In this document: piece by piece, positions 34,435 through 42,177 of the stretch | Layout of the letters: every line of letters begins with the position of its first letter | Numbering within the stretch: position 1 is the first letter of the stretch | Assembly (NCBI GenBank): GCA_009694365.1 | Contig: SHVE01000004.1 | Location: 1 to 64,000 of the forward strand | DNA length: 64,000 nucleotides | Direction of reading: 5' to 3' | DNA from: Thermoleophilia bacterium | Lineage (GTDB): Bacteria; Actinomycetota; Thermoleophilia; Miltoncostaeales; Miltoncostaeaceae | Program-made: the position numbers and the translations under genes | The notes under the pieces: model-generated | What the model was told of the DNA's origin: nothing | Databases searched by the model: none | The model's input: only the letters and a program-made list of their open reading frames with translations

Positions 34435-35637
34435 TCATGGTCCGGGCGCGGACGGTATCGCGATGGGGTCCCGATACGGAATGACACGGGGAAACAGACG
34501 GCGTCCCCCGATAATGATCCACCCCGCGAGCACGCAGGAAATGACACTGAACACGATGAGCGTGTCGGTGAGACCGATGACCTGGGACAAGTACCCAAGG
34601 CCGACGGCCGGGAGGGTTCCCGCGTACGCGCACATGTAGAGCGACGACAACAGTTTGCCGCGCTCGCCCAGCGGTACGACGGTGCCGCAGATGACCGTGG
34701 CCCCCTGCAGGATCATCCCGTTGACGAATCCCATCACCCCCGCGGCGGCGACCACCAACACTGCGCTCTGGGCCCATGCGGCGGCGGCAATGAGCCAAGT
34801 GACGAGCGCAGAGACGCCCACACCGATCATGATCGCGAGCCGGGGCGGGACCGCGCGCGTGACCACGGGGGTCATGCCACCGAGGCCCAGCACGAGGAAC
34901 CCCGCGAGACCGGCGAGGGCCACGTTGGTGGCGTCGAGCGTGGTGTACAGGTAGAGCGGCACGACCGACAGGACCGTGCCTTCCATGAACGACATCGTGA
35001 AAGCCGCGGGTGCCAGGAATCCGGCGAACCCGCGCATCTGCCCCGGTGGCACGCCCACCTTGAGCTCGAGCACCAGCGGTCGTCGGGGAACGGTCTCCCG
35101 GGCAAGCAGCACGCAGACAATGCCCACCACCATGAGGATGAGGTGTACCTCGAATGGTCGGTGGAGGGGATTTCCCCAGTACTCGGCCACAAGACCGGCC
35201 ATACCGGGACCCAATCCGAAGCCCAAGCGAAAGAACGCGCCCGCTGTCATGGCGGCAAGGGCCCGCGAGGCCGGGCGGGCGTGATCCACCACGAACGCCG
35301 TCCCCACGCCGAGGAACATGCCGACCGCAAGCCCCTGAAGCACACGCCCCACGAAGAGCAGCGGCACCGACTCGGTGAACGCGAACACGCACGAACCCGC
35401 GCTGAGCACCACCATGGCCGGCAGGAGCAGTGCCTTCCGCCCCAGGCGGTCGGACACGTTGCCCGCGATCAGCATCGTTGGCACCACCGTTGCGGTGTAC
35501 GTGGCGAACAGGAGGGTGAGCACGCCATTTCCCAGATGGAAGTTGACCGCGTACAGCGCGAGCAACGGCGTGATGATGCTCGTGCCCATGGTGAACACGA
35601 GCAGGGCCACGAGCGCGAAATACGATCCGCGGGTCAC
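34435..35637 (-). CDS. MFS transporter, 12-helix
   Basis: 400 residues, about 12 hydrophobic helices. The loop 2-3 signature is GNVSDRLGRKALLLP, characteristic of major facilitator drug/proton antiporters; the repeat of it after helix 8 is weak. Substrate unknown. GTG start overlaps the stop of the other MFS gene (GTGA), so the two transporters are one operon. Likely under the palindromic operator upstream at 37139. Confidence 0.85.
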   Translation of the reverse strand: MTRGSYFALVALLVFTMGTSIITPLLALYAVNFHLGNGVLTLLFATYTATVVPTMLIAGNVSDRLGRKALLLPAMVVLSAGSCVFAFTESVPLLFVGRVLQGLAVGMFLGVGTAFVVDHARPASRALAAMTAGAFFRLGFGLGPGMAGLVAEYWGNPLHRPFEVHLILMVVGIVCVLLARETVPRRPLVLELKVGVPPGQMRGFAGFLAPAAFTMSFMEGTVLSVVPLYLYTTLDATNVALAGLAGFLVLGLGGMTPVVTRAVPPRLAIMIGVGVSALVTWLIAAAAWAQSAVLVVAAAGVMGFVNGMILQGATVICGTVVPLGERGKLLSSLYMCAYAGTLPAVGLGYLSQVIGLTDTLIVFSVISCVLAGWIIIGGRRLFPRVIPYRDPIAIPSAPGP

Positions 35638-37136
35638 TGGCGACGGCCCGGGATGCGCGCGACGATGCGAGCGCCCGGGCCGATGACGCGGGGCACCCGG
35701 AACGCGGCGATGGCGCCCACGGCGAGGATCCCCGCTGCCACGAGCAGGGCGTTGCGCATTCCGTCACTCACGAGCGCGCGCATGGGCGCAGCCACCAGAC
35801 CATTCTCGGCGGTCACGGAGGTGGGAATCATCATGGCGACGACGGTGCTGAGAAGGGCCCCGCCGAGTGCCCCACCCGAATACCGGGAGACGTTGGGAAG
35901 TGACGCCGCGACGCCGATACGGTCCTCCGGTACCTCGTGGATGACGGTGGCGGTCACCGGGGCCGTGGACATGGAGAGCCCGAGGGCGAGGAGGACCATT
36001 CCGGGGAGCACCAACGGGTACGTCTCAAACGGGAATCCGACGGCCAGCACCAGCGCGCCGAGCACCGCGGTACAGATGGCGACCCGCACCATGCGATCGC
36101 TGCCGACACGCGACAACAGACGGCCCGACAGGGGCGAGCCGATCATGAACGCGACGGCGATGGGCGAGATGGCGAGGGACAACGTCACGTCGCTGTATCC
36201 AAGTACCGACGTAAAGTAGAACGGTAGGAGCAGGAGAGTTCCGAACATCGCGGCCCCGACCGCGAACCCTGTGAGGGTGGCGTTTCGCACCGTGGCGAGT
36301 CGGAAGAGGCGAAGGTCGAGCATGGGATCCGGGGTCCGATTCTCACGCCAGGCGAAGAGGGCGAGGAAGCCGACCCCGACGAGGAACACGGTGACGGTGC
36401 GAAGGGACACCCACCCCCAGGCGCTGGCGCTGGTGAGCGCGGCGAGGATCGGAAACAGGCCGAGCGCCGCGAGGACCGCGCCCCAAAGGTCAAACGTTCG
36501 CACCGGGAGTGGCGGCCTGCGATGCATCACCAGCGCCGCGCCCACCAATACGAACACGCCGAGCACCGGCGTAAACCAGAACACGCTCCGCCAGCCCCAG
36601 ACCCCCACGAGGAGACCCGCGATGTTCAGCGAGATCACCGGTGCGATGGTCACAATGCCCGTGAGCAACCCGATGGCAAGCCCCCGCTGGTGCGGCGGAA
36701 ACAGAATTGCGGCGTAGGAGTACGCCGTCGGGGCCATGGCCGAGGCCCCCACTCCCTGCAGGATGCGGAAGATCACGAGGGACGGCTCGTTCCACGCGAG
36801 CGCACAGAACACGGATGCGCCCATCATCACGAGCACGCCGAGAATGAAGATGCGGCGGCGGCCGTAGAGGTCGCCCGCGCGTCCCGATATCGGCAGCAGG
36901 ACCGCCTGGGTCACCAGGAAGCCGGTCACCACCCAGCCGGCCGTCGAGACGTTGGCGTCGAAGTCGCGCGAGATGTCCGGCAGCGCGATGTTGACGATGC
37001 TGATGTTCAGCACCGACAGGATCATCCCGCCGGCCACAACGGCCATGGCCATCCACCGCCAGTGGGGGCTCGCCCTCAGACGGGCGCGGACGGCGCGGAG
37101 GCGCGTGAGCACAGCGACGTCATCCACCCACCCCAC
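35634..37136 (-). CDS. MFS transporter, 14-helix DHA2/EmrB-QacA type
   Basis: 500 residues. GMILSVLNISIVNIALPDISRDF at the first helix is the DHA2 signature, followed by GRAGDLYGRRRIFILG and FRILQGVGASAMAP. Fourteen helices fit the length. These proton-coupled pumps export drugs or toxic metabolites. The start is uncertain: GTG 37136 is directly abutted by a TATACC motif, and GTG 37127 nine bases from it would suit a leaderless transcript. First gene of the two-transporter operon. Confidence 0.88.
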   Translation of the reverse strand: MGWVDDVAVLTRLRAVRARLRASPHWRWMAMAVVAGGMILSVLNISIVNIALPDISRDFDANVSTAGWVVTGFLVTQAVLLPISGRAGDLYGRRRIFILGVLVMMGASVFCALAWNEPSLVIFRILQGVGASAMAPTAYSYAAILFPPHQRGLAIGLLTGIVTIAPVISLNIAGLLVGVWGWRSVFWFTPVLGVFVLVGAALVMHRRPPLPVRTFDLWGAVLAALGLFPILAALTSASAWGWVSLRTVTVFLVGVGFLALFAWRENRTPDPMLDLRLFRLATVRNATLTGFAVGAAMFGTLLLLPFYFTSVLGYSDVTLSLAISPIAVAFMIGSPLSGRLLSRVGSDRMVRVAICTAVLGALVLAVGFPFETYPLVLPGMVLLALGLSMSTAPVTATVIHEVPEDRIGVAASLPNVSRYSGGALGGALLSTVVAMMIPTSVTAENGLVAAPMRALVSDGMRNALLVAAGILAVGAIAAFRVPRVIGPGARIVARIPGRRQ

Positions 37137-37138
37137 GG

Positions 37139-37157
37139 TATACCCCCCTGGGGGCTA
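37139..37157. promoter_or_regulatory. CsoR/CstR-like operator candidate 1
   Basis: TATACCCCCC-T-GGGGG-CTA, a C-tract/G-tract pseudo-palindrome with TA ends, the layout of CsoR-family operators. It sits between divergent starts and overlaps the -10 box of the gene at 37169. It shares TATACCCCCC with the site before trxB. Confidence 0.5.
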
Positions 37158-37161
37158 GCCT
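37156..37161 (+). promoter_or_regulatory. putative -10 box, leaderless promoter of 37169
   Basis: TAGCCT, 7 nt before GTG 37169, overlapping the end of operator candidate 1. Confidence 0.45.
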
Positions 37162-37168
37162 GTTCGCC

Positions 37169-37765
37169 GTGGCGAAGACGAAGAGGCAGACGGCGCCGAC
37201 AATCCGGCTGGGAGCCAAGGATATCCTCTGGGACTACGCGCGACTTGCGAGGCTCTACGGTCTCGAACTGATCGGGGTCGCCATCGCCCTGCTCGTGGTG
37301 TCGGCGATCCTCGAGGCCACCTCCGAGGACGGCTGGTCGTGGTCGTGGCTCGGCGTGGTGGTGGGCATCGCGGGTATCACGGGGCTCATCTTCTTCCCGC
37401 TCCTCAGTGTGTGGCTGAGGAGGGGCGGGCTGCCGTCGATCCGCCTGCCCGACGCCCAGGCCTCACAGGGTTCGCGGATCTTGGCCGCCGCGCCGTCCGA
37501 CTGGCGCCGCTGGACCGTTGCCACGTCAGCCCTGCTCTTCATCGCCTGTGCCGCGATGCTGGTGTTCCTCGTTGCCGTACTCGGTCGCGGTGGTACCGCT
37601 GAGGGCGTGGTCATCGGCGTGCTCATGGCATGGGGGTACGTGACCGTGGCCGACGGACTACTCATCGAGACCACTCAGAGCCAGGAGAAGCGCGCCTACT
37701 GGGCGGTCGGTCGCCGTCCAACCGGAGCCGGCAACCGGCTCCTGTTCACCGCCGCTAAGGACTGA
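37169..37765 (+). CDS. membrane protein of unknown function
   Basis: 198 residues. Basic N-terminus (AKTKRQTAPTIRLGAKDILWD), then four hydrophobic helices (LELIGVAIALLVVSAIL, WLGVVVGIAGITGLIFFPLL, ATSALLFIACAAMLVFLVAVL and EGVVIGVLMAWGYVTVADG). The loop DWRRWTVAT and the C-terminal TTQSQEKRAYWAVGRRP are polar. No family recognised. GTG start fixed by the TAGCCT box. It diverges from the MFS operon across a candidate operator, suggesting shared control. Confidence 0.7.
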   Translation: MAKTKRQTAPTIRLGAKDILWDYARLARLYGLELIGVAIALLVVSAILEATSEDGWSWSWLGVVVGIAGITGLIFFPLLSVWLRRGGLPSIRLPDAQASQGSRILAAAPSDWRRWTVATSALLFIACAAMLVFLVAVLGRGGTAEGVVIGVLMAWGYVTVADGLLIETTQSQEKRAYWAVGRRPTGAGNRLLFTAAKD

Positions 37766-37796
37766 CCGGCCGCGCGGGCGCCGGCCCGATTGTTAC

Positions 37797-37807
37797 GTGT
37801 CAGACAC
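37797..37807. repeat. palindrome GTGTCAGACAC
   Basis: Perfect 5-bp arms around one A, in the 71-bp gap between convergent genes. The same motif with T at the centre is at 38861-38871, on the other side of the beta-propeller gene. Confidence 0.5.
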
Positions 37808-37836
37808 CAGCTGGCGATGGAACGGGCAGACGCTGG

Positions 37837-38652
37837 TTAGTGCGCCCTCACCGTCTGACGCCGGACCGAACGAGCGATGACGAGGCCCCTAGTGTTGACC
37901 GCCTCGGTGGTGATGGTCCAACTGCCGACGGAGAGAACAAGCGTGCAGGTGTAAGCGCGCGGCGCCGCGGCAAAGGTGATGATGCGGCAATTGCCCGTGG
38001 CCGTCTTCACTCGGGCCTTCACCGTGTCAATGGCAAAAGTGGTGGTCGTAGCAGTGGTGGCCCGTTGGGTGATCGTGGCCGCACGTGCCGGTGACGATCC
38101 GGTGGTCGTGCAGGTGCGGGTCTTCGGGCCAGCCGTGCACCGCTGAGCCCCCGGGAGCGCAGTCGGGGTCGGGATCGGGGAGCGATCGAATACTGTTACT
38201 GCGTCACTAATTTGTGAGGCGACATACACGTTTGCATTGTCGGGGCTCACGGTCACCGCAGACGCACCGTCGAGGCCCCAGCCATCCACGCAGGTATGGA
38301 ATACCCAGAGGTCGCTGATGCAGCCTGTGGCGCGGACCTGCTGGGTGAGGGCGCCGGTGGTGGTGTTGCGATCGAACACCGTTACTGCGTCGCTGGTGTT
38401 TGAGGTGACATACACGCTCGTGTTGTCGGGACTCACGGTCACCGAAACCGGATCGTCAAGGCCCCAGCCATCCGTGCAGTCGGTGGTGGCTACCTCGGCG
38501 ATGCAGCCTGCGGTACCGGCCTTCTGGGTGAGGGCGCCGGTGGTGGCCAAGGCGATGGTGACGCCCCCGCCGATGGCCAGGAGCGCGACCAAGGGTCCGG
38601 GCCACCACGTGCGTAGCCACCTGAGTGCTGCCGGGAAATGTGACATCGCCAT
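37837..38652 (-). CDS. secreted short beta-propeller (YncE/lactonase-like) protein
   Basis: 271 residues. Membrane/signal helix near 18-38 (PGPLVALLAIGGGVTIALA), then two imperfect units of about 55 residues ending in VSVTVSPDNTSVYVTSNTSD and AVTVSPDNANVYVASQISD, each with a GALTQ...GCI...DGWGLD lead. A linker and a C-terminal Thr-rich domain with four cysteines follow. Propellers of this kind normally carry six or more such units, so this copy is short or collapsed. Start could also be GTG 38688. Function unknown; likely surface-exposed. Confidence 0.7.
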   Translation of the reverse strand: MAMSHFPAALRWLRTWWPGPLVALLAIGGGVTIALATTGALTQKAGTAGCIAEVATTDCTDGWGLDDPVSVTVSPDNTSVYVTSNTSDAVTVFDRNTTTGALTQQVRATGCISDLWVFHTCVDGWGLDGASAVTVSPDNANVYVASQISDAVTVFDRSPIPTPTALPGAQRCTAGPKTRTCTTTGSSPARAATITQRATTATTTTFAIDTVKARVKTATGNCRIITFAAAPRAYTCTLVLSVGSWTITTEAVNTRGLVIARSVRRQTVRAH

Positions 38653-38857
38653 GGTGGAGCTCTGTGGGTTCCTAGGGTGGAGAGACACGAGACCGCGTCA
38701 TTCGGCACGGTCGGTGATCCTCATTCACCTACCCGTTGGGATCACGTACGTCCCGCCACGGGGGCCCGGGCGAACACGTAGGGGATCCCGTGGGCACCTG
38801 GGGGAGCCCCGACATGGGGCACAGACGCACCAAACCGCGGGTGGTTCGTGGGCCACC

Positions 38858-38874
38858 CGGTGTCTGACACCGGA
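38858..38874. repeat. 17-bp palindrome CCGGTGTCTGACACCGG
   Basis: Perfect 8-bp arms around one T, in the gap between the beta-propeller gene and trxB. Related to the motif at 37797 and to the CTGACACC half at 14870 and 14942. Could be a REP-like element or an operator. Confidence 0.55.
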
Positions 38875-38903
38875 GCGAGCGTGGTGGTAATGGCGGCACC
38901 TGC

Positions 38904-38943
38904 TAGCGTGTCGTCATATACCGGTGGGGGGTATAGCCCCCAC
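38904..38943 (+). promoter_or_regulatory. trxB promoter with CsoR/CstR-like operator candidate 2
   Basis: TAGCGT (38904-38909) is a likely -10. Just downstream TATACC-GGTGGGG-GGTATA (38917-38935) is a 6-bp inverted repeat, and overlapping it GTGGGGG-GTATAG-CCCCCAC (38924-38943) is a perfect 7-bp one. The reverse complement contains TATACCCCCC, as at 37139. The last gene of this operon encodes a CsoR-family regulator, so autoregulation is likely. Confidence 0.55.
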
Positions 38944-38968
38944 ACGTGAGATGTGGCCAGGAGGGCCG

Positions 38969-39928
38969 GTGGCGGAAACGAACGAGATCATCATTGTCGG
39001 CAGTGGACCCGCGGGGCTCACCGCGGCCATCTACGCCGCACGGGCGGGGCTTACGCCCCTCGTCATCGAAGGATACGGCGCCGGCGGGCAGTTGATGATC
39101 ACCACCGACGTGGAGAACTACCCCGGGTTCCCGGAGGGGATTCAGGGACCGGAGATGATGCAGCTGTTCCGGCAGCAGGCCGAACGGTTCGGTGCGCGGT
39201 TCATCACGGCAGATGTGACGCGGGTGGACCTCTCGGCGCGCCCGTTCCGTATTTGGGTAGACGGCGACGAGCACTGCGCGGAATCGGTGATCGTGAGCAC
39301 GGGTGCCACCGCCAAGTGGCTGGATATCGAGGGCGAAAAACGCCTGATGGGGCGCGGGGTGAGCGCCTGCGCCACGTGCGACGGGTTCTTCTTCCGCGAC
39401 AAGCCGGTGGTGGTAGTGGGTGGGGGGGACACAGCGATGGAGGAGGCTCTGTTCCTCACCCGCATGTGCGAACGCGTCACCATCGTGCATCGCCGCGACC
39501 AGTTCCGCGCGTCCGCGATCATGGTCCAACGCGTGCGGGAGAACCCGAAGATCGCCGTGCGCTGGAATGCGCGCGTCGTCGATGTCGAGGGCGACGCGAT
39601 CGTTACGGGCGTGCGCGTGGCCGATGTGCACACGGGCGCGGAGGAGGTCATCCCGACCGCCGCGATGTTCGTGGCCATCGGTCACCAACCCAACACCACG
39701 CTGTTCCAAGGCGTACTCGACTTGGACGCGGAGGGTTACCTCATCACCGGCGAGGGCACACGCACCAACATCGAGGGCGTCTTCGCATGCGGCGATGTGC
39801 AGGACACCATCTATCGGCAGGCGGTGACCGCAGCCGGCACCGGATGCATGGCGGCGATCGACGCCGAGCGGTGGCTCGAGGCCCGAGCCACCACCCACCC
39901 CGCAGGCGCAGCCGCGTCCGCCGACTGA
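38969..39928 (+). CDS. trxB: thioredoxin reductase
   Basis: 319 residues. FAD-binding EIIIVGSGPAGLTAAIYA, redox-active ACATCDGFFF (CxxC) near residue 135, NADPH-binding VVVGGGDTAMEEALFL and the C-terminal FACGDVQDTIYRQAVTA are all canonical. It transfers electrons from NADPH to thioredoxin. GTG 38969 has AGGAGG at 38959-38964; the upstream GTG (38924) would start inside the operator hairpin. First gene of trxB-trxA-fmdB-cstR. Confidence 0.95.
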   Translation: MAETNEIIIVGSGPAGLTAAIYAARAGLTPLVIEGYGAGGQLMITTDVENYPGFPEGIQGPEMMQLFRQQAERFGARFITADVTRVDLSARPFRIWVDGDEHCAESVIVSTGATAKWLDIEGEKRLMGRGVSACATCDGFFFRDKPVVVVGGGDTAMEEALFLTRMCERVTIVHRRDQFRASAIMVQRVRENPKIAVRWNARVVDVEGDAIVTGVRVADVHTGAEEVIPTAAMFVAIGHQPNTTLFQGVLDLDAEGYLITGEGTRTNIEGVFACGDVQDTIYRQAVTAAGTGCMAAIDAERWLEARATTHPAGAAASAD

Positions 39929-39940
39929 CGAGGAGACACA

Positions 39941-40261
39941 ATGGCTGACGTCATCGAGATCACCAGCGACACCTTTCAGGGCCTCGTGCTCGAGAGCGAG
40001 AAGCCCGTGATCGTGGACTTCTGGGCACCGTGGTGCGGCCCGTGCCACATGATCGCGCCAGTCATCGACGAGATCGCCCGCGACCGCGACGACGTGGTGG
40101 TGGCCAAGGTCAACGTGGACGAGGCGCCCGACATCGCGCAGCGCTACGGCATCCAGGGCATCCCGTTTATCGGACTGTTCGAGAACGGCCAACTGACGAA
40201 GAACGCCGTGGGCGCCATGCCGCGGGCCGGTATCGAGGCGGCCCTCGGGCTCGATGACTGA
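39941..40261 (+). CDS. trxA: thioredoxin
   Basis: 106 residues with the active site WAPWCGPCHMIAP at about 28-40 and the cis-proline GIQGIPFIGLF. Normal length. SD GAGGAGA before ATG 39941, 12 nt after trxB. It supplies electrons to peroxiredoxin, ribonucleotide reductase and similar enzymes. A decayed second thioredoxin tail follows directly. Confidence 0.95.
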   Translation: MADVIEITSDTFQGLVLESEKPVIVDFWAPWCGPCHMIAPVIDEIARDRDDVVVAKVNVDEAPDIAQRYGIQGIPFIGLFENGQLTKNAVGAMPRAGIEAALGLDD

Positions 40262-40375
40262 CCGGTGCACAGGGGTCGCCTCATTCGGCGCTTTGGGAAC
40301 GATCACCGGACGACGAACGTCGTGGGTGCCATGCCGTCGCCCGATTTCGAACTCGCCCAACTGATCGAGAGGTGA
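40262..40375 (+). pseudogene. remnant of a second thioredoxin C-terminus
   Basis: The 114 nt after trxA, in the trxA frame, read GRLIRRFGNDHRTTNVVGAMP then SPDFELAQLIER and a TGA. From the Phe onward this is exactly as long as the trxA tail, with N-x-VGAMP conserved, and the DNA around AACG-CGTGGG-GCCATGCCG is nearly identical. It has no active site. It is a relic of a tandem thioredoxin gene or of a duplication of the trxA end. Confidence 0.65.
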
Positions 40376-40378
40376 CCG

Positions 40379-40612
40379 ATGCCCACGTACGACCTTCGCT
40401 GTACGGACTGCACCCAGCAGTTCGAGGTATTTCGCCAAGGGTTCCTGCGTGACGAGGACCGCACGTGCCCGGAGTGCGGCGCGGCAGCCGAGCACCTCAT
40501 CACCGGATTCGTCACCTCGCGGCCGGTGCGAGTGGGTGCCGCAGTCGGAGGCGGGGCCAGCGGCGGTCACGGTCACACCCACGGCACCAGTTGCGGGTGC
40601 GGCGGTCCGTGA
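40379..40612 (+). CDS. FmdB-family zinc-ribbon regulatory protein
   Basis: 77 residues. A zinc ribbon with paired CxxC (RCTDCTQQFEVFRQ, TCPECGAAAEH) as in FmdB/YfcH-like small proteins, then a His/Cys/Gly-rich tail (GGHGHTHGTSCGCGG) that could bind a metal. The family often sits with stress or transporter genes and its function is unclear. ATG 40379; cstR follows 4 nt after its stop. Confidence 0.85.
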   Translation: MPTYDLRCTDCTQQFEVFRQGFLRDEDRTCPECGAAAEHLITGFVTSRPVRVGAAVGGGASGGHGHTHGTSCGCGGP

Positions 40613-40616
40613 CCCC

Positions 40617-40901
40617 GTGAGCACCACCGCATCCGGGCCGCCCACCCGCGAGCAGATCATGGTTCGCCTGCGACGGGCCGAAGGGCAACTCCGCGGGGTC
40701 CAGCGCATGCTCGCCGAGGGGGCGCCCTGCGACGACCTCTTGGTGCAACTGGCAGCCGTCACCGCTGCGCTCGACCAGGTGGGGCTCCACCTCATCGGTG
40801 AACGCCTTCGGCAGTGTCAGCAGTCCGACGGCACCGTGTGCGCCGTCGAGTTGGAGCAGGGCGTCGCGACGCTCATGCGCCACACCCGTATCGCCCGCTA
40901 G
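40617..40901 (+). CDS. CsoR-family (DUF156) regulator, CstR-like
   Basis: 94 residues, all-helical: RLRRAEGQLRGVQRMLAEGAPC, QLAAVTAALDQVGLHL. CsoR binds Cu(I) by Cys-His-Cys with spacings 25 and 4. Here C38 and C67 keep that spacing but the middle residue is R63, so the copper site is incomplete. CstR-type persulfide sensors also keep only the two cysteines. A further cysteine, C75, is present. A thiol/sulfur sensor is therefore more likely than a copper sensor. GTG start 4 nt after fmdB. Two candidate operators are at 37139 and 38917. Confidence 0.88.
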   Translation: MSTTASGPPTREQIMVRLRRAEGQLRGVQRMLAEGAPCDDLLVQLAAVTAALDQVGLHLIGERLRQCQQSDGTVCAVELEQGVATLMRHTRIAR

Positions 40902-40936
40902 CTGTCGCTCGCCAAAACGTTGTTCCTCAGCAGCCC

Positions 40937-40956
40937 CGCCAGCCGAAACGCTGGCG
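40937..40956 (+). terminator. possible terminator of the thioredoxin operon
   Basis: CGCCAGC (40937-40943), loop CGAAAC, GCTGGCG (40950-40956), 35 nt after the cstR stop. Confidence 0.45.
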
Positions 40957-41354
40957 TTCATCGTGGAAGCACCCGTCGCCCCATTCGTCCCGCCGGTCCC
41001 TCACGACGCCATGCCGTAAAAGGGGTCCCGCCCCGTGAAGAATGACTGCGCGCGAAGCGCGTCGACGGGGCCGCCGACCGGGGCGAGGTCCTGCCCACAC
41101 CGTCATTGTCGATCGAGACGGTGATGGGTACCCACTCGAGTGGGGCCGTGTCCGGCACAGCAGCGTCGGCACGTGCGTCGCGGGAATCGCGCCGCGACAC
41201 CAGCCGCGCGGTCGATCCCCGCCACCACCCGTTGCGGTGACGGCACGTGCGTCACGGGAACCGGGCCGCAGCGCACGTGCCGACGACCCATCCGGGACCC
41301 GGCGTCGTGTGACGACCTCCGCACCGTGACTGGCTGGCTGGCCCGCCGCGGGCG
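40957..41354. other. gene-free stretch with a 74-nt-period direct repeat
   Basis: GGCACGTGCGTC (G or A) CGGGAA at 41168 is repeated at 41242 with diverged flanks; CACCGTC (41098-41104) and GACGGTG (41117-41123) form an inverted repeat. No credible gene on either strand. Confidence 0.4.
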
Positions 41355-42110
41355 CTATGCGTTCCGCTCCAATCCGGTCGCGCGCGGAGGTCGTCGTCCG
41401 ACGAACCCGGGCACGTCGGTGAGGGTCGTGATGACATCGCCCGACGGCTGCGCTCCCGGCGACCGATCGAGAAGGAGCGCGGACAGGCCGGCGGCGCGGG
41501 CGCCCATCAGATCCTCCACCCGACGATCCCCCACGTGCAGCACGTCGGCCGGATCGATCCCCATCGCGCGGGTGGCCGCGTGAAACACCGCCGGGTCGGG
41601 CTTCGCGTAGCCCACTGCGGCCGATGCACAGATGACGGCGAAGTGCCCGGCGACCCCCAACCGGGCCAGATGGCCGGGCAGGGCGCAATCCCAGTTGCTC
41701 ACCACGGCGAGGGTCACCCCCTTGGCACCCAGGGCATCCAGCGTCGGGGTGACATCCGGGTACAGGCGAAAGCGCAGCGACGCGACCAGTGCGTCGGTCG
41801 CCACCGCGGGCGGTGGCGCTCCCGGTCCGAGCGACCGGGCCAGCACCCCACCGCACTCCGCACGCAGGGCTGCGAGACCCGCGTCATCACGACCCAGATG
41901 CATCCGGCGTCGGTAGTGCGCGACCTCCTCGGCGAGCGCGTCGGCCACCACTCCCTCATCGAAGTGGTAACCCGCGTCGGCCAAGGTGGACGTGAGTACC
42001 GGAACCGGGGGTTCCAGATCGATGAGGGTTCCCAGTGCGTCAAAGGTGACCGCACGAATGCGGCGAACGCCAGCGGGATTGGACGCTGCCGATGACATCA
42101 GGGGATCCAC
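41355..42110 (-). CDS. HAD-family hydrolase (phosphoglycolate-phosphatase-like)
   Basis: 251 residues. Motif I is AVTFDALGTLIDLEP, with Ala at the second position where most phosphatases have Asp-x-Asp, as in haloacid-dehalogenase-type or REG-2-like members; motif II VVSNWD; lysine in YAKPDPAVFHAA; motif III LHVGDRRVEDLMGA. The changed second Asp suggests a non-phosphatase or weaker activity. GTG 42110 is chosen because a TACCCT box lies 7 nt upstream; ATG 42098 is an alternative. Confidence 0.82.
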   Translation of the reverse strand: MDPLMSSAASNPAGVRRIRAVTFDALGTLIDLEPPVPVLTSTLADAGYHFDEGVVADALAEEVAHYRRRMHLGRDDAGLAALRAECGGVLARSLGPGAPPPAVATDALVASLRFRLYPDVTPTLDALGAKGVTLAVVSNWDCALPGHLARLGVAGHFAVICASAAVGYAKPDPAVFHAATRAMGIDPADVLHVGDRRVEDLMGARAAGLSALLLDRSPGAQPSGDVITTLTDVPGFVGRRPPRATGLERNA

Positions 42111-42117
42111 AGTCCCA

Positions 42118-42123
42118 AGGGTA
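42118..42123 (-). promoter_or_regulatory. putative -10 box, leaderless HAD promoter
   Basis: Minus-strand TACCCT, 7 nt before GTG 42110; divergent from the TATACT box at 42164. Confidence 0.45.
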
Positions 42124-42163
42124 GGGCGTGCCCGGCCCAACCGGGAGCATGTGGGCGCGGCCC

Positions 42164-42169
42164 TATACT
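42164..42169 (+). promoter_or_regulatory. putative -10 box, leaderless promoter of the PBP operon
   Basis: TATACT, 8 nt before GTG 42178, one of the best -10 matches in the window; no clear -35. Confidence 0.55.
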
Positions 42170-42177
42170 CGGCGACC

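Noticed and set aside
38924-38968. Earlier GTG (38924) or ATG (38951) as the trxB start
   Set aside because: They lie in or next to the palindromic operator, whereas GTG 38969 has a clean AGGAGG and gives the usual length.
40958-41200. Minus-strand 80-codon frame after cstR
   Set aside because: Composition is that of a shadow frame, with no homology, SD or promoter.
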